DNA of 26,738 nt from Cladosporium sp. IMV 00045 (GCA_001931905.2 MSJI02000547.1:1-26738); one strand, 5' to 3'; positions 8,340 to 17,858 are shown, numbered from the stretch's first letter. Numbers and translations: made by a program. Notes: generated by a model from the letters alone, not told the origin.

Positions 8340-9287
8340 TCAAGCATCTGCACCGAGCGGATCGTAACACGCAAGACTTACGCGAACACGCTGCTTTTCG
8401 TTGAGATCGTGATAGCGCCTCAATGCTTTGAGTCCTTCCAGGATTGCACCGAAGGTCAGTCCCTCGTCGCATACAAAATAATGCTTACGGAAGATTCTCC
8501 CACAGATAAGCATACGGACACGCTGAAGTGGTGGCTGACATATGAACGTGTCTGGCGGGACCCAAGTGAGCATGCGACTGTCTAATGATGCACTGAAAGA
8601 TGTGCCTGGCACACGGTTCATGCTGAGTATTGGATGTGCCTTGATGACGATCTTTCCTCTTGGTGGATATGGCATCAGAAGAATGATAGGCCGCCAGTGG
8701 CTCAAACGCGGAGGCGCTCGTTCGTTCTTGACCCAGCAAAAGCGAAACTCGGGCTCTTCGGGCACGAGGAAGAGCATGCGCCGGAGCTGGACGGAGCCAT
8801 CGATGACCTCTTTCCAGAATCTTGAGACGCGGCGAGCGCGAGTGAGGGTTCTCATCGGGAGGTGTGAACAAATTGCTTCCAGGAGCTCTGGAGTATTCAA
8901 GACTGCGTATGCTGGGTTTGATGCTTCGAATATCGCGGTTACTGGATCTGGGAAGTCGTTGAAAATGGCTAATGGAGTATCGAGGTTGACCGTGTCGTCT
9001 GAGTTCTCTTGGGTGCTAGCCACGGCTGGTGGATTTGCTGAGGTATCAACAGCTGCCGGCGATGGAACCAGCGCATCGTTGGCCGTGGGCGGTAGAGCTG
9101 CTTGAGTGTTGATGACTGATTCAACTGGGTCTGATTGATTGCCAACCGTGACTGGCAGAGTCGCTGATGTGTTGACAACTATAGTGATGGGACCTGACGC
9201 TTGGACGGTTACGGACGATGAAGAGCCTTGGATGGTGATGTTGATGACCACGTTGGCTCGCTCCGCCATGGCTGTAGGGACTGCCAT
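8340..9287 (-). CDS. F-box domain protein
   Basis: Open frame of 315 aa. The F-box is at about residues 129-172: LNTPELLEAICSHLPMRTL, then ARRVSRFWKEVIDGSVQLRR, with the usual Leu/Pro, Val and Trp positions; it would bind Skp1 and bring a substrate to an SCF ubiquitin ligase. The ~150 residues after it (WRPIILLMPY, MLTWVPPDTFICQPP, GLTFGAILEGL) resemble the C-terminal region of F-box proteins amplified in Mycosphaerella-type fungi. Residues 37-99 hold three imperfect 21-residue repeats, each beginning V-[VIA]-[ND]-T or alike. The last 11 residues are uncertain: a GTAAGT donor sits in frame at 8376-8381, and splicing to the acceptor near 8271 would replace them with a 13-residue tail. The target is unknown. 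Confidence 0.8.
   Translation of the reverse strand: MAVPTAMAERANVVINITIQGSSSSVTVQASGPITIVVNTSATLPVTVGNQSDPVESVINTQAALPPTANDALVPSPAAVDTSANPPAVASTQENSDDTVNLDTPLAIFNDFPDPVTAIFEASNPAYAVLNTPELLEAICSHLPMRTLTRARRVSRFWKEVIDGSVQLRRMLFLVPEEPEFRFCWVKNERAPPRLSHWRPIILLMPYPPRGKIVIKAHPILSMNRVPGTSFSASLDSRMLTWVPPDTFICQPPLQRVRMLICGRIFRKHYFVCDEGLTFGAILEGLKALRRYHDLNEKQRVRVSLACYDPLGADA
8991..9179 (-). repeat. Three 63-bp (21-aa) tandem repeats in the F-box gene
   Basis: Codons 37-57, 58-78 and 79-99 align without gaps: each begins with the pattern [VA]-[VI]-[ND]-T, followed by S/Q-A-x-x-P. Divergence is high, so this is an old duplication. The flanking segment at residues 99-104 (VNLDTP) may be a fourth, truncated copy. 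Confidence 0.55.
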
Positions 9288-10027
9288 CTCGCGGGTGAAG
9301 GATTACTGGGTGGGTGATTGTGATATTGTAGTGGTGTAGTGTAGTGTCCGATGAGCGAGAGGAAACGATGTTTTATCCTGCCAGTGTGAAATGAGGGCGA
9401 CATGTGATGCAACGCTAATGCAGGGTTCTGTCAGTAAACAGAAGCATTCACTTCGTTCTTGATGAAGGAGCGTCACTTGGCACGCACCTAACAGCTTCAC
9501 TTGCGATGCCGTCGAGTGGACTGGATATGATTCGGTTCATCGTTGGCGGTACTGTAGAGCTGATCGAAGTGAGTCGGGGGGCTGTCTTTAAGCAGACTGC
9601 ACATAGCATTCGTTAGCGCACTTTTGATGCTCGCACGCATTTGCCATAAAGTGAGGTTAGAAGTCCCATACCGAAGCTTCGTTCTTGTCGCCTTACCACT
9701 CTCAAGTTCTTCCCGTCATTTGAACGATGTGCTTCGAACGGTTTGTGGAAGACTTTTAGCGAGCATCAATTAGTTCATATCAATCGTGGTCGTCTTTGTG
9801 CGCCTCGTCCTCAATACACGCCTCACCATGCTCTCAGCTTTGTCCGTTCATTGTACTGTCGATATAAGCCTCACCTCACTCTACCGTTCCATCCAGCAAA
9901 ACGATGATGTCCCTGACCGGCCACCAACCGCCAACCAGCAGCCCACAGCACATTCAACAAAAGCAGACGATACTTCTCAGGTCGCATTAGCAGACATTGC
10001 TCGCAAAAAGCCAAAAAGAAACAATCA
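9288..10027. other. Intergenic region between F-box gene and tRNA
   Basis: 740 bp, the upstream region of the F-box gene. I see no gene, repeat or recognisable regulatory site. A plus-strand frame from 9786 runs across the tRNA and is rejected. Confidence 0.45.
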
Positions 10028-10128
10028 TGGAGAAACCCGGAGTCGAACCGGGAACCTTCTCCACTCAGCTGAGTACGGGGTGATTTGTACAGTGCTAAGA
10101 AGATGTCATACCGCTAGACCATATCCCC
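10028..10128 (-). tRNA. tRNA-Ala(AGC) with a 29-nt intron
   Basis: Read on the minus strand, A box TGGTCTAGCGG and B box GGTTCGACTCC match their consensus exactly. The acceptor stem (10122-10128 with 10029-10035) has G1-C72 and the G3:U70 pair that identifies alanine tRNAs, with one T6/T67 mismatch. The anticodon stem TCTTC pairs with GGAGA, the loop gives T33-AGC-A37, the variable region is AGGTT, and the T stem is CCCGG/CCGGG; the discriminator base is A. The intron (about 10064-10092) lies after position 37, the eukaryotic nuclear place, and its 3' end GCTGA can pair with the anticodon-loop TTAGC, as splicing endonuclease substrates require. Mature length without CCA is 72 nt. No T-run terminator is obvious right after the 3' end. 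Confidence 0.88.
10064..10092 (-). other. Intron of tRNA-Ala
   Basis: 29-nt insertion between tRNA positions 37 and 38. Its boundaries are set by the fit of the anticodon arm, and the anticodon-intron pairing (TTAGC with GCTGA) supports it. One-base shifts of the ends cannot be excluded. Confidence 0.7.
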
Positions 10129-10549
10129 TATGTTGGATGATTGCTGTGAATCGATGGATCACGTGATGGTGGTGTTGCCCATGTACTGAACAATTCAGCT
10201 GGTTTCCAGCCAGGATGGTGCTCTTGCACATATTAAATGAAAATCCAAAGGCGGTTCAGTGCTGTGAAAAGTGAGCGCGTATCACGGCAAAGCGCTATTG
10301 CTTGTCAATTTCTCTTGGTTCATTTCTTTAAAGTGGTCTACCTACTGCCTTGCTCCAGCTCGTGTAGGATAGCTCCTACGTAGAGAAGTGTGTGCCATTG
10401 CTCGGGCTGCTGTGGAACGTGTCAATGAAGCAGCTTATCTTCTCAGCGAGACTTTTCTGGCATCGCTTTGAACAGGTAGTTAAGTAAGCCGTAGATGAGT
10501 GTAAGTCCCTGGGACTCCAGTAATGTCGATATTTATATCTCGAGCTCGC
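10129..10549. other. Gap between tRNA and ARPC5
   Basis: 421 bp holding the 3' UTR of ARPC5 and the 5' flank of the tRNA. It contains the 10-bp palindrome ATCACGTGAT (10158-10167), an E-box about 30 bp upstream of the tRNA, and a small hairpin (6-bp arms 10364-10369 and 10374-10379). No gene is seen. Confidence 0.45.
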
Positions 10550-11305
10550 TCAAACAGTCCTACGGTCAGACATGACCCTGACAATACTTCCAGGGCCGGC
10601 CAGTTCAACAAGCTACAATCTCCAGTCAGTACACGATATCCAAACCCTCTCATCTTCAAGCAACAACTCACCTTCTCATGCCAACTCAGCAGCACGCTCA
10701 TCGCCTGTCCACCGCCCTCCGCACCACCGAAACTCCTACCCCCCGCCTGCGTGAAACCGGTCTGCTGAGGCGTGACGTTCTTGCCGGCCGAGTGCGCCGA
10801 GGTGGGTCCTCCCTGCGCCATGCCCTTGTAGATGTACTTCATCAGGGTGTCGCAGACCTCGGAGCCGCCTTCGGACTGGTAGATGCGCTGCAGGATGGGC
10901 GTCATTTCCGACTGCCGTATTGACTGCAGGATCTCCGTGACTGTGCTGAGGTGCATATTCTGAGGGAATTGCTTTAGCCTATGATCTCTCACTTATGATT
11001 CCTTTTGCCAATTGTCTAGCGGTCTGCCCTCCTTCAATCCGAAGCTAGACCATTGGGCTGTTTCGCGGTGTTGTCTTTACCTTTCCTTGCTCGTCTGCGC
11101 CGTAGGGCGGGTTCTCCAATGCTCCTTTCAGCGCCTCTTCGGACTGCCCCGCGCGCATCAATTGCTTGATCTGGCCGGAGAGCGTCTGTACATCTTGCGT
11201 CGAGACCGGCTGGACGGCCGGGGTGAGGGTTGCGATGTCGAAGTTCTTGGAGGATTCCGGGTCGAGCGCGTCGATGTCGAGGGTTCTCCAGTTGAATTCG
11301 GCCAT
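10550..11305 (-). CDS. ARPC5: Arp2/3 complex subunit 5 (16-kDa subunit), 3 exons
   Basis: Exons are 11081-11305, 10672-10959 and 10550-10612; introns are 10960-11080 (121 bp) and 10613-10671 (59 bp), both phase 0 with GTAAAG/GTGAGT donors. The 191-aa product starts MAEFNWRTLDIDALDPE, the usual fungal start, and contains ALKGALENPPYG, TVTEILQSIRQSEM, DTLMKYIYKGM and LLSWHEK, ending in the family signature GSIVRVMSDRRTV. ARPC5 is the small alpha-helical subunit that holds ARPC4/ARPC1 in the Arp2/3 complex, which nucleates branched actin at endocytic patches. Compared with the human protein there is a Gly/Thr/Gln-rich insertion of roughly 35 residues between KYIYKGM and LLSWHEK. The frame stays open upstream to an ATG at 11521, but that extension is not family-like. 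The 20-residue terminal exon was found by this signature. Confidence 0.93.
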
Positions 11306-11626
11306 GGTCGTGTGGTGTTGTTCTTTGCAGCAAATCAAATCAATTGGACAATCATGAGCAACGTAAGGTACGGGTGTATGTACGTTTCCCAAACACCGCC
11401 GGCCGCTGCCTGTCTGACGACGTTGATGATGTGGGGTTAGCCCAGCACCAAGCAGCAGCGCAAGACCAGCATTTCTGTCCACCAGCCGACGCCCATTCCC
11501 ACCACTTTCATTGCTTACCATCCCCCATCTCGCAACTCCGACCGCAGCTTCACAGCAAGCAACTGCATTGGCTTGAGAGGACGAGAGATACAGTGATTGA
11601 GAGAGTCACCACACACACAACCCACC
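11306..11626. promoter_or_regulatory. Divergent promoter, ARPC5 / complex I subunit
   Basis: 321 bp between the two start codons. The final 40 bp before the plus-strand ATG are rich in CAC/ACA, typical of a fungal leader. No TATA box or other known element stands out. Confidence 0.45.
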
Positions 11627-12324
11627 ATGTCGCAGCAAACCCAGCACCCCCCGGAGACCGTCTCCTCCATCGAGGGCCCTGAGCTCGGCCAGACCGTCAG
11701 GCCCCAGGTGCCCGCCAAAAGACTCAACTCAGACTACCCGGTACATACACACTCACCCACCACCCTGGGCTCCAATGCGCCTCTCGAAATACATCCCACA
11801 CGCTTCCTACTAACACCAATGCCCAGCTCATCGACTCAGACCCCCACTTCAACCGCGTCCTCAGCTACGCCCGCACCTCGGACTACGCCGCGGGCGCCGC
11901 CTTCGCCGCCCTCTCCCCCGGCCTGATGCTGTGGTGGGAGCGCATCTCACCCAGCGAAGTCGGACGCGGTGGCTTCGCATCGGCCATGCGCCTGTCGGGC
12001 TTCGTGGGCCTGTCCGCGGGCTTCCTGCTCTTCTACTCGCGCAGCCAGAACCGCTTCTACGGGTGGACGGAGAACCGACGCGAGCTGGACATGGACATGC
12101 GCGAGATGACGGACCGCGTCAAGCGCGGCGAGCCGCTGTACGGCAAGTCCGCGCTGACCGAGTACATGCAGGGCGTGGCGGCGCGCCAGAGCAGGTATTC
12201 CGGTGTTTTCTTGCACGTCATGCCTTGGTTTAACTTTGTCAACCACCCGCACCATGGTGTTGATACGGCGAAGTACTATCAGAACGCGGAGAGGGAGCTG
12301 GAGGCGGAGAAGAGGGCGGCTTAG
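11627..12324 (+). CDS. NADH:ubiquinone oxidoreductase 20.9-kDa subunit (complex I), 2 exons
   Basis: Exon 1 is 11627-11740 and exon 2 is 11827-12324; the 86-bp phase 0 intron has a perfect TACTAAC branch point (11808-11814) and acceptor GCCCAG, with a less common GTACAT donor. The product is 203 aa. It begins with a hydrophilic segment and AKRLNSDYPLIDSDPHFNRVL, followed by two hydrophobic stretches (AAGAAFAALSPGLMLWWE and LSGFVGLSAGFLLFYSRS). The C-terminal block has RFYGWTENRREL, then PWFNFVNHPHHGVDTAKYY. This is the layout of the fungal accessory complex I subunit known as the 20.9-kDa subunit in Neurospora, an inner-membrane supernumerary protein. Start chosen at MSQQTQ (context CACCATG); an in-frame ATG 10 codons upstream gives no family match. 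The gene is convergent with BTA1. Confidence 0.9.
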
Positions 12325-12953
12325 ATGTGGGGGAAATGGATGTTTGGGGAGTATAGTGGTGGACATGCAGAGAGGATGGGAGATGGGGTTTGGAACGGCT
12401 GGTCAGGCTGTTCTGATAGAGTAGAGGCCAGGATACCGACGGAGCGAGCAAGGGATACCAGTGGCCTGTACGAGTACCAAGGCCACTTTTTGTGCGTGTG
12501 TATAAATCACGTGGGGTCGGTTTTTGCAAGATTCAAAGCAAATGAAAGACAATTTTTCCTTTTTCCTTACGAGAGGTGCACGTCACAAAAGCTTCCAAGG
12601 AGGAGTTCCTTGAGGGATAGTCTAGGAAGGTCTTCTCGCAGTTCTGTGTCACGACTGGGGAGGATATGTGCGAATTGGTTTACAATGTATGTCAAGGGGC
12701 TTCTCAATCAAAGGGAACGCGAGCTAGGCGCAGTCTGTCTTTGGCGCCATCAGGGTTGTTGCTCAACAACTTTAGGGAATTTCTTGCATTTCTTCGTTAT
12801 AACTGGGAAAGACTTATCTTTGAACTGATCTATGAGGTATATCAAGGTGCTCTTCATCAACCGCAACTCGCGTCACCACCAGGTCCTGCCAACACCTACA
12901 CTCCAGGCACATTGCCACGTTCAACACGGGCAAATTCCAACGTCAACAACCCC
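12325..12953. other. Convergent intergenic region with a diverged duplication
   Basis: 629 bp between the stop codons of the complex I subunit and BTA1. The open frames here (12325-12828, 12666-13295) overlap each other and run into BTA1 antisense, so I do not call them. It contains two related segments about 150 bp apart, listed separately. Confidence 0.5.
12617..12860 (+). repeat. Diverged tandem duplication, unit about 150 bp
   Basis: Segments 12617-12711 and 12767-12860 align by eye at an offset of 150 bp. In the best part (12672-12710 against 12822-12860) roughly three quarters of the bases agree, and most differences are transitions (C/T, G/A). Translation keeps similarity (ELVYNVCQGA against ELIYEVYQGA), but with a stop and frame changes, so any coding past is broken. 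Identity is too low to be certain without an alignment. Confidence 0.5.
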
Positions 12954-15532
12954 TCAAACATCCGGCCCCACCCCCTCAACCTTCGTACAAATCCACGTGC
13001 TCGCATACATATTCACGCGATCCGTACACGTCCCCGGCGGCACGCGCGCCGCGACCCTCTTACTGCTGAACCCCATCTGCTCGAAAACATTCACATACCA
13101 GGGACTCAGGCCTGCGCTGCGCAGCAGCACGCGGCCGCCGATTTTGAGCGCGCGGTTGACGGCGCGCACCTGCTGGGGAGCCTCGTCGGCACCCGGCGTG
13201 AACCAGTCCATCGAGTCCATGAGGACGGCGATGGTCAGGCTTGCCGGCTGCATGCGCGCGAACACTTCGCTGAGTTCGTCGGTGTGGATGCGTAGGTTGT
13301 CGAGGGCGGTGGGGGTGGAGAGGCGGGAGTGCGATTTGGGGGAGAGGTAGGTTGGGTGGCATTTGCGGGTGTAGTGGCCTGGGAGAGGAGAGGGTTAGGT
13401 TTTGTTGTTGTTTAATGTGGGTATGAGAAGGTGGTGGACTTACCGAGGAGGCAGACGAGGTAGTAGTGGTTGTCTTCGCTGACGAGAGTTTGGCCGACGA
13501 CAGGGTCGAGCGTTTGCACGCCGTATTCCCAAATGGCCTGACCGCTCTTTGTGGCGGTGATCTCGCCGGCTTTGCCGTTTCCGCTGGCCTTCTCCTGTGC
13601 TTTCATCGCGTCAGGGCTCTCGCCCATGCGCTTGAAGTCTTCCTCGATCATGGCTCGCTGTTCGCTGGGCACGCCGAGCGCTTTCCACAGGAACCTCTCG
13701 GAGCCAACGACGAAGTATGCCAATAGGCGGGAAAGCAAGACACGACGCACGCGCTTGCTCCAGATTTCTCTCTGCTCGGCGAGAGTCTGCGCGGAGGCGA
13801 GCTGTAGCATGTCTTTGCGGACACCGAGGAGCTTGCCGAGCCATTGTACGAGTTGGAGGGCATGTCTGGAGCCACCGGTCGAGTACAAGCCCTTGCCTTC
13901 AGGGGAGAAGGTGTCCGGGCCTACATTCAACCAGTAGTCAAAGGCCTGGCTGGAGAGGTGAGGCGAGAGACGTTGGAGGAGCAAGTTGTGGAAATTCTCA
14001 TGCTTGCCCTCGCCAAAAAGTTTCCACATGTCTTCATGTTCGAGCCCGCGGAAAGCGGCAACCTTGAGCTCGAGCAGATGGTTCTGGGCGGGGTTGAGGT
14101 CGACAGCGTGAATACGCTTGGGACGTTCAAGAGCGTAGGAGAGGATGTTGTCGCCTGCGCTGGTGATGGCGAGGATAACGTCTTCCGAGGTGATCTTGAG
14201 CAATCGAGAGTCGACGCGGGAATCCTCCCAGGTGAAAGCGTAGATGTACTCATCGTTGAACTGACGGTGCTTCTGCAGCTGCTCATCGTAGTAGATGCGA
14301 GTCTTGTTGTTCTGGTAGTAAGCCGCTGGCAGAGGAAGGGAGGCAGCCAAATTGACAACCGCGGATTCGTAGGCTTTGCTGTGACGTTCAGACTGGGAGG
14401 AAGTTCTGCGCGGCTTCGCGAGGGATTTCGAGTGAACATCCAGGGCGGAGATGAAAGGGCTTTCGGTCACAGCGGCATCGAGAGCGGCCAACTGCTGCAT
14501 GCTCGTGCTCGTATCCCGCGCACAGCCGACGAAGATGTAGTAGGGAATCCTGAATCCCATCAGGCGGCATCGTCGGTTCGTGCTGAGGATTGTACCAAAC
14601 TTGTATTCGATGTAGTCGCGTCTCGCAGAGTCCAAGTTGACACGGTCGAGTTCGAACCAAGTCCTCCAGAACACGCGCGAGATCCACATGCAATGCCTGT
14701 TGATCGCACCGCCCATGTAGTTACGACTCTGGAACTCGATCTGGTTCTGAACGTAGAAATCGACAACACCAACGATGCCGTTGGTACCAAGGAGATTGCT
14801 CACGCTGTCGATCGCCGGGTGGAATTCAGGGATCATGCTCAAGCTGTAGGACATTGTAAGGACGTCGGCTCCGATAGAATCGTTTGCATCCTCGTCGTAA
14901 GCGGATTTGCCAATGCTGAAGTGCGCCTTGTCATCGCTGACGCCAGTCTCATAATCAGACAGTCGGAAACGACGAGCATCCTCGCAGATGACATGAACGT
15001 TCTTCCAGCCCAGGCGGCGGAAACGCTCGCGAGCGACCTCGCAGAGCGATGTGCTCAAGTCGACCAGATAGACGGCGTGGAAGAAGGTTGGGACGTCGAG
15101 CTGCTGTTGCATTTGCTCGATGTTCCAGCCCGTTCCGCCTCCCATGTCCACCCAGATAGGCTTGGAGCGAATCTGACCCGTCTGCTGTCGATACTTTGCT
15201 TGCGCGGAAACCAGTGCCAGCATGTCTTCCCTACCCTGCAACAATCGCGTCCTCGTAGCATCGTAGATTGAAGCCTGGGCCTTGTAGAAGCTTTCGAGAG
15301 CGTCTTGCTGGCTGCCGCTGCCGTCGCCAGAGTGCGGTTTGAGGAAGCAGTTGTAGGCGAATTTAGCGTAGTTATTCCAGGCGCCGTAAGATTTCCGGAG
15401 CAGGCTGACTTCGGTGAAGGAGAAAATCACGTATGAGGCAACGATGAAGACGAGGAGGACCGAGGCGAGGCTGACCTGCGCCAATGGGTCTGCTAGGGAG
15501 TGGTAGAGGCCGCTCAGGTTCGAGGACGCCAT
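12954..15532 (-). CDS. BTA1: Betaine lipid (DGTS) synthase, fused BtaB-BtaA type, 2 exons
   Basis: Exon 1 is 13444-15532 and exon 2 is 12954-13378, with a 65-bp phase 1 intron (GTAAGT donor, CCTAAC branch, CCCAG acceptor). The product is 837 aa. A membrane helix is at about residues 19-40. The first half is a SAM-dependent methyltransferase (VDMGGGTGWNIEQM at 128-141, YLVDLS at 155-160), corresponding to bacterial BtaB, which N-trimethylates diacylglycerylhomoserine. The second half, from about residue 413 (YYDEQLQKHRQFNDEYIYAF, ITSAGDNILSYAL, HAVDLNPAQ, then MDSMDWF and GGRVLLRSAG in exon 2), corresponds to BtaA, which moves the 3-amino-3-carboxypropyl group of SAM onto diacylglycerol. Together they make DGTS, a phosphorus-free lipid known to replace phosphatidylcholine in fungi short of phosphate. 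I saw no clustered phosphate-response sites upstream. A 475-codon antisense frame is treated as a shadow. Confidence 0.93.
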
Positions 15533-16970
15533 GATGTCGATGATATAGCTGCCCAGCTCGGTGCTGAGCCGGGATAGCTTGTGAAGATAGGGATGTATGT
15601 GTATAACGATAGGGAATCAGAACAAGTGTGAACAAGGAAAGAAGCAAGGGAGGAATGAGAGAAGAAAGATCCCCAAGGCAGGAGGGAAGCCAGACACTTA
15701 TCCGAAAGACCAAGACAGGCGCCTCTCATTTCCCTCAACGAAAAAGTCGAAGGCCAGAGAAAGTCTGGTGCCGATCCTATACCAGGCACAGCGCGCGTGC
15801 ATGTGCGGCGTAAACACACGCATGACATGTTGTGAGCAGCCCACGGGGAGCCATGGTCGCAACCCCGCCAGAGGGCTACGGAGGGACGCGAGTAGCAGCT
15901 TGAGAGCACGATCACCGCCACCTATCAGCACGCCCACATGCACACTGGATCGCGTTACGGGCACCGCGCTCGGGCGTAGCTGACCCCACGGGTCAAGTAA
16001 GGAATGATGCAGCCAGGGATATTCTGTTGATTGCCGTGATAAAGGCGTTCCAACCCATGCTGGGCTAAAGGCCTGGGACTGGCTGCAGGGACTCGAGGGT
16101 AAAGACGGGCGTCGGAGACTAGTGGAGGGGCAGTAGGAGACAAAGCGACGAATGAGCCTCTCACGAGCCGTCGACGCAGACACGAGCCGAGTCTATAGGA
16201 GAACAGGGCAGCAAGGCGGAGGGAGAGAGGGCGATGGATGGAGGATGATGTGGTTCAGACTAGAGAAGGGCACACGAAAGCCCGCGCTAGCAGCCATCGC
16301 CCAATCATGTCGACCAACGTTGAGGCGTGTTGCGACCTCACCTTCTGTTACAGGGTGCCCTTCTCCATCTGATACGGATGCACAATGCGCGTTGTTTTGC
16401 CGAAGAAGCAGCAAGCTTTCTCTTTCACTTGATGCATGCACGCGATTGGGTTAGCATCGCGAGTCGCTGGGCGTCAGGAACGAAGACACGCCTTCGTCGG
16501 GATCATCTCAGGACGAATGAAGTTCCCCATTCTTTACCTTGACATCTGCTCGTCACATGATTGTCCCTTGAAATGGTTGATTTGGCAAGTTTGAGTTCCT
16601 CTTGTCTTCAAGACCAATCGATCAATAGCCTTCTGTGACGTTCTGGCTGCTTCTCTGGGAAACGACCAACTAGCTACGCCATGATTCGCGTCGACCAGAA
16701 CAGCAGGTGAGCATGGTCTCTGCACGGCATGACGTTGTCGCGATTCAAAGCCACTTCCAACAGACACATCCTCGAGATAAAACTGCAGGGAAATCTCGCT
16801 TTTGTGAGTATTGCAATTGTTCTCAGCTATTATCATATGGAGTTCTAAAAGTACGCCCGCTCGTGGTCACCATGCTGAAGTGCTCATTATACATAAAACC
16901 CTTCATATTCTTACTTGGACAGGGAAAAAGCCGAGCCAAAGCTCCGCAATGCAGACGAAAAAATAAGCAT
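15533..16970. other. 1.4-kb gap between BTA1 and RER1
   Basis: This is the promoter side of BTA1 and the 3' flank of RER1. Several open frames up to 161 codons exist on both strands, but they overlap, lack family motifs and show no conserved composition. I found no tRNA boxes, tandem repeats or transposon ends. It may contain a noncoding transcript, but nothing in the sequence shows one. Confidence 0.45.
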
Positions 16971-17858
16971 CTACTTCGCAGAGTACTTGGCCTTGCCGAA
17001 GTCCCAAGGGACGTATCTGAGGGAGAATCGCAAGTCAGTTTCCTGAACACCCATTTGCTCGTGTACATTTTGGCATCTTCTCGTTCCAAAACTCACCTGT
17101 ACTTAATCATGCTCTGAATCTGCCTCCTCATGGTCAAGAAGACCAGGATCAACCAGTAAACGACAAGGACGGGCCAGAAGACGGGCAGGTTGAAGATCTC
17201 GCTCCAGCTGCACAGGAAAGCGATGCAGATGGCGCGCGTGGCCGAGTGCCAGAACTTGAACTCGGGCAGGCGGCGGACGAAAGGTTTGAACTCCTCGTCG
17301 CTCTTGGTGGGGAGCGAGGACTGGCCCGAGGGCATGCCGTCCTCCATGTCCGTGTCGCTCTCGAGGCTGGGGTCGAACTTGGGCGAGATGAAGGCGAGGA
17401 AGAGGTTGAGGAGGTAGATGCCCAGGGAGTATGCGACTGCGTGGGTTGCGTTAGTCGGATTGTTCTTGTGTCTGATCTTTATCCTGTTGCCTTGAGCGGC
17501 GTTTGGGCGCTGCGCTTCTGCAATTGCCTTTCCCAGCTCGAGCCAGTGGATTGTGCCTGCTCTTGAGACGTACCAATATACCATCCCTGCGCGAAGACTA
17601 TACGGAGCCCGAACAGGATGAAGACTGCTCCGGTTGCGACCCATCGGTATGCGGTGTAAGGCGTAGCCTTGTCCAGGTAGCTTTGGTAGATCTGTTGCAT
17701 CCAGTGTCAGTACACATTGTGGTCGCATACAGCATCTCAGATGCGCAAGCTCGTCCAGCGGAGCATCCGGCATTCTCTCCTGCGTGACTGACCCTCTGGA
17801 ACTTGGTGGTTTGCGCGCTCACAGCGGCGAAAGGAGTCTCAGGCTCCGGCGCATCCAT
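16971..17858 (-). CDS. RER1: ER retrieval receptor Rer1, 4 exons
   Basis: Exons are 17793-17858, 17574-17691, 17097-17436 and 16971-17016; introns of 101, 137 and 80 bp all have GT..AG ends, and a CGACTAACG branch point is clear in the second. The product is 189 aa, against 188 in yeast. Family blocks are KFQRIYQSYLDKATPYTAYRW, GLRIVFAQGWYIVAYSLGIY, LNLFLAFISPKFDPS and RRLPEFKFWHSATRAI, with four hydrophobic segments and a C-terminal KYRYVPWDFGKAKY. Rer1 cycles between Golgi and ER and returns membrane proteins such as Sec12 and unassembled subunits through their transmembrane segments, in COPI vesicles. The acidic SDTDMEDGMPSGQSS segment between helices 2 and 3 is the variable cytosolic loop. 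The last exon carries only 15 residues and was identified from the family C-terminus. Divergent from the enoyl-CoA hydratase. Confidence 0.95.

Noticed and set aside
9786..10166. 126-codon plus-strand frame
   Set aside because: It runs through the tRNA gene on the opposite strand and shows no family features.
12666..13295. 209-codon plus-strand frame as a gene
   Set aside because: More than half is antisense to BTA1 exon 2, and the rest crosses the diverged duplication with no intact family motif.
13844..15271. 475-codon plus-strand open frame
   Set aside because: It is antisense to BTA1, whose protein is unmistakable. The GC-rich codon pattern of BTA1 keeps the opposite frame open; the peptide has no known domain.
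15698..16183. 161-codon minus-strand frame
   Set aside because: Ser/Arg/Leu-rich with no motif; overlapping frames on the other strand are about as long.
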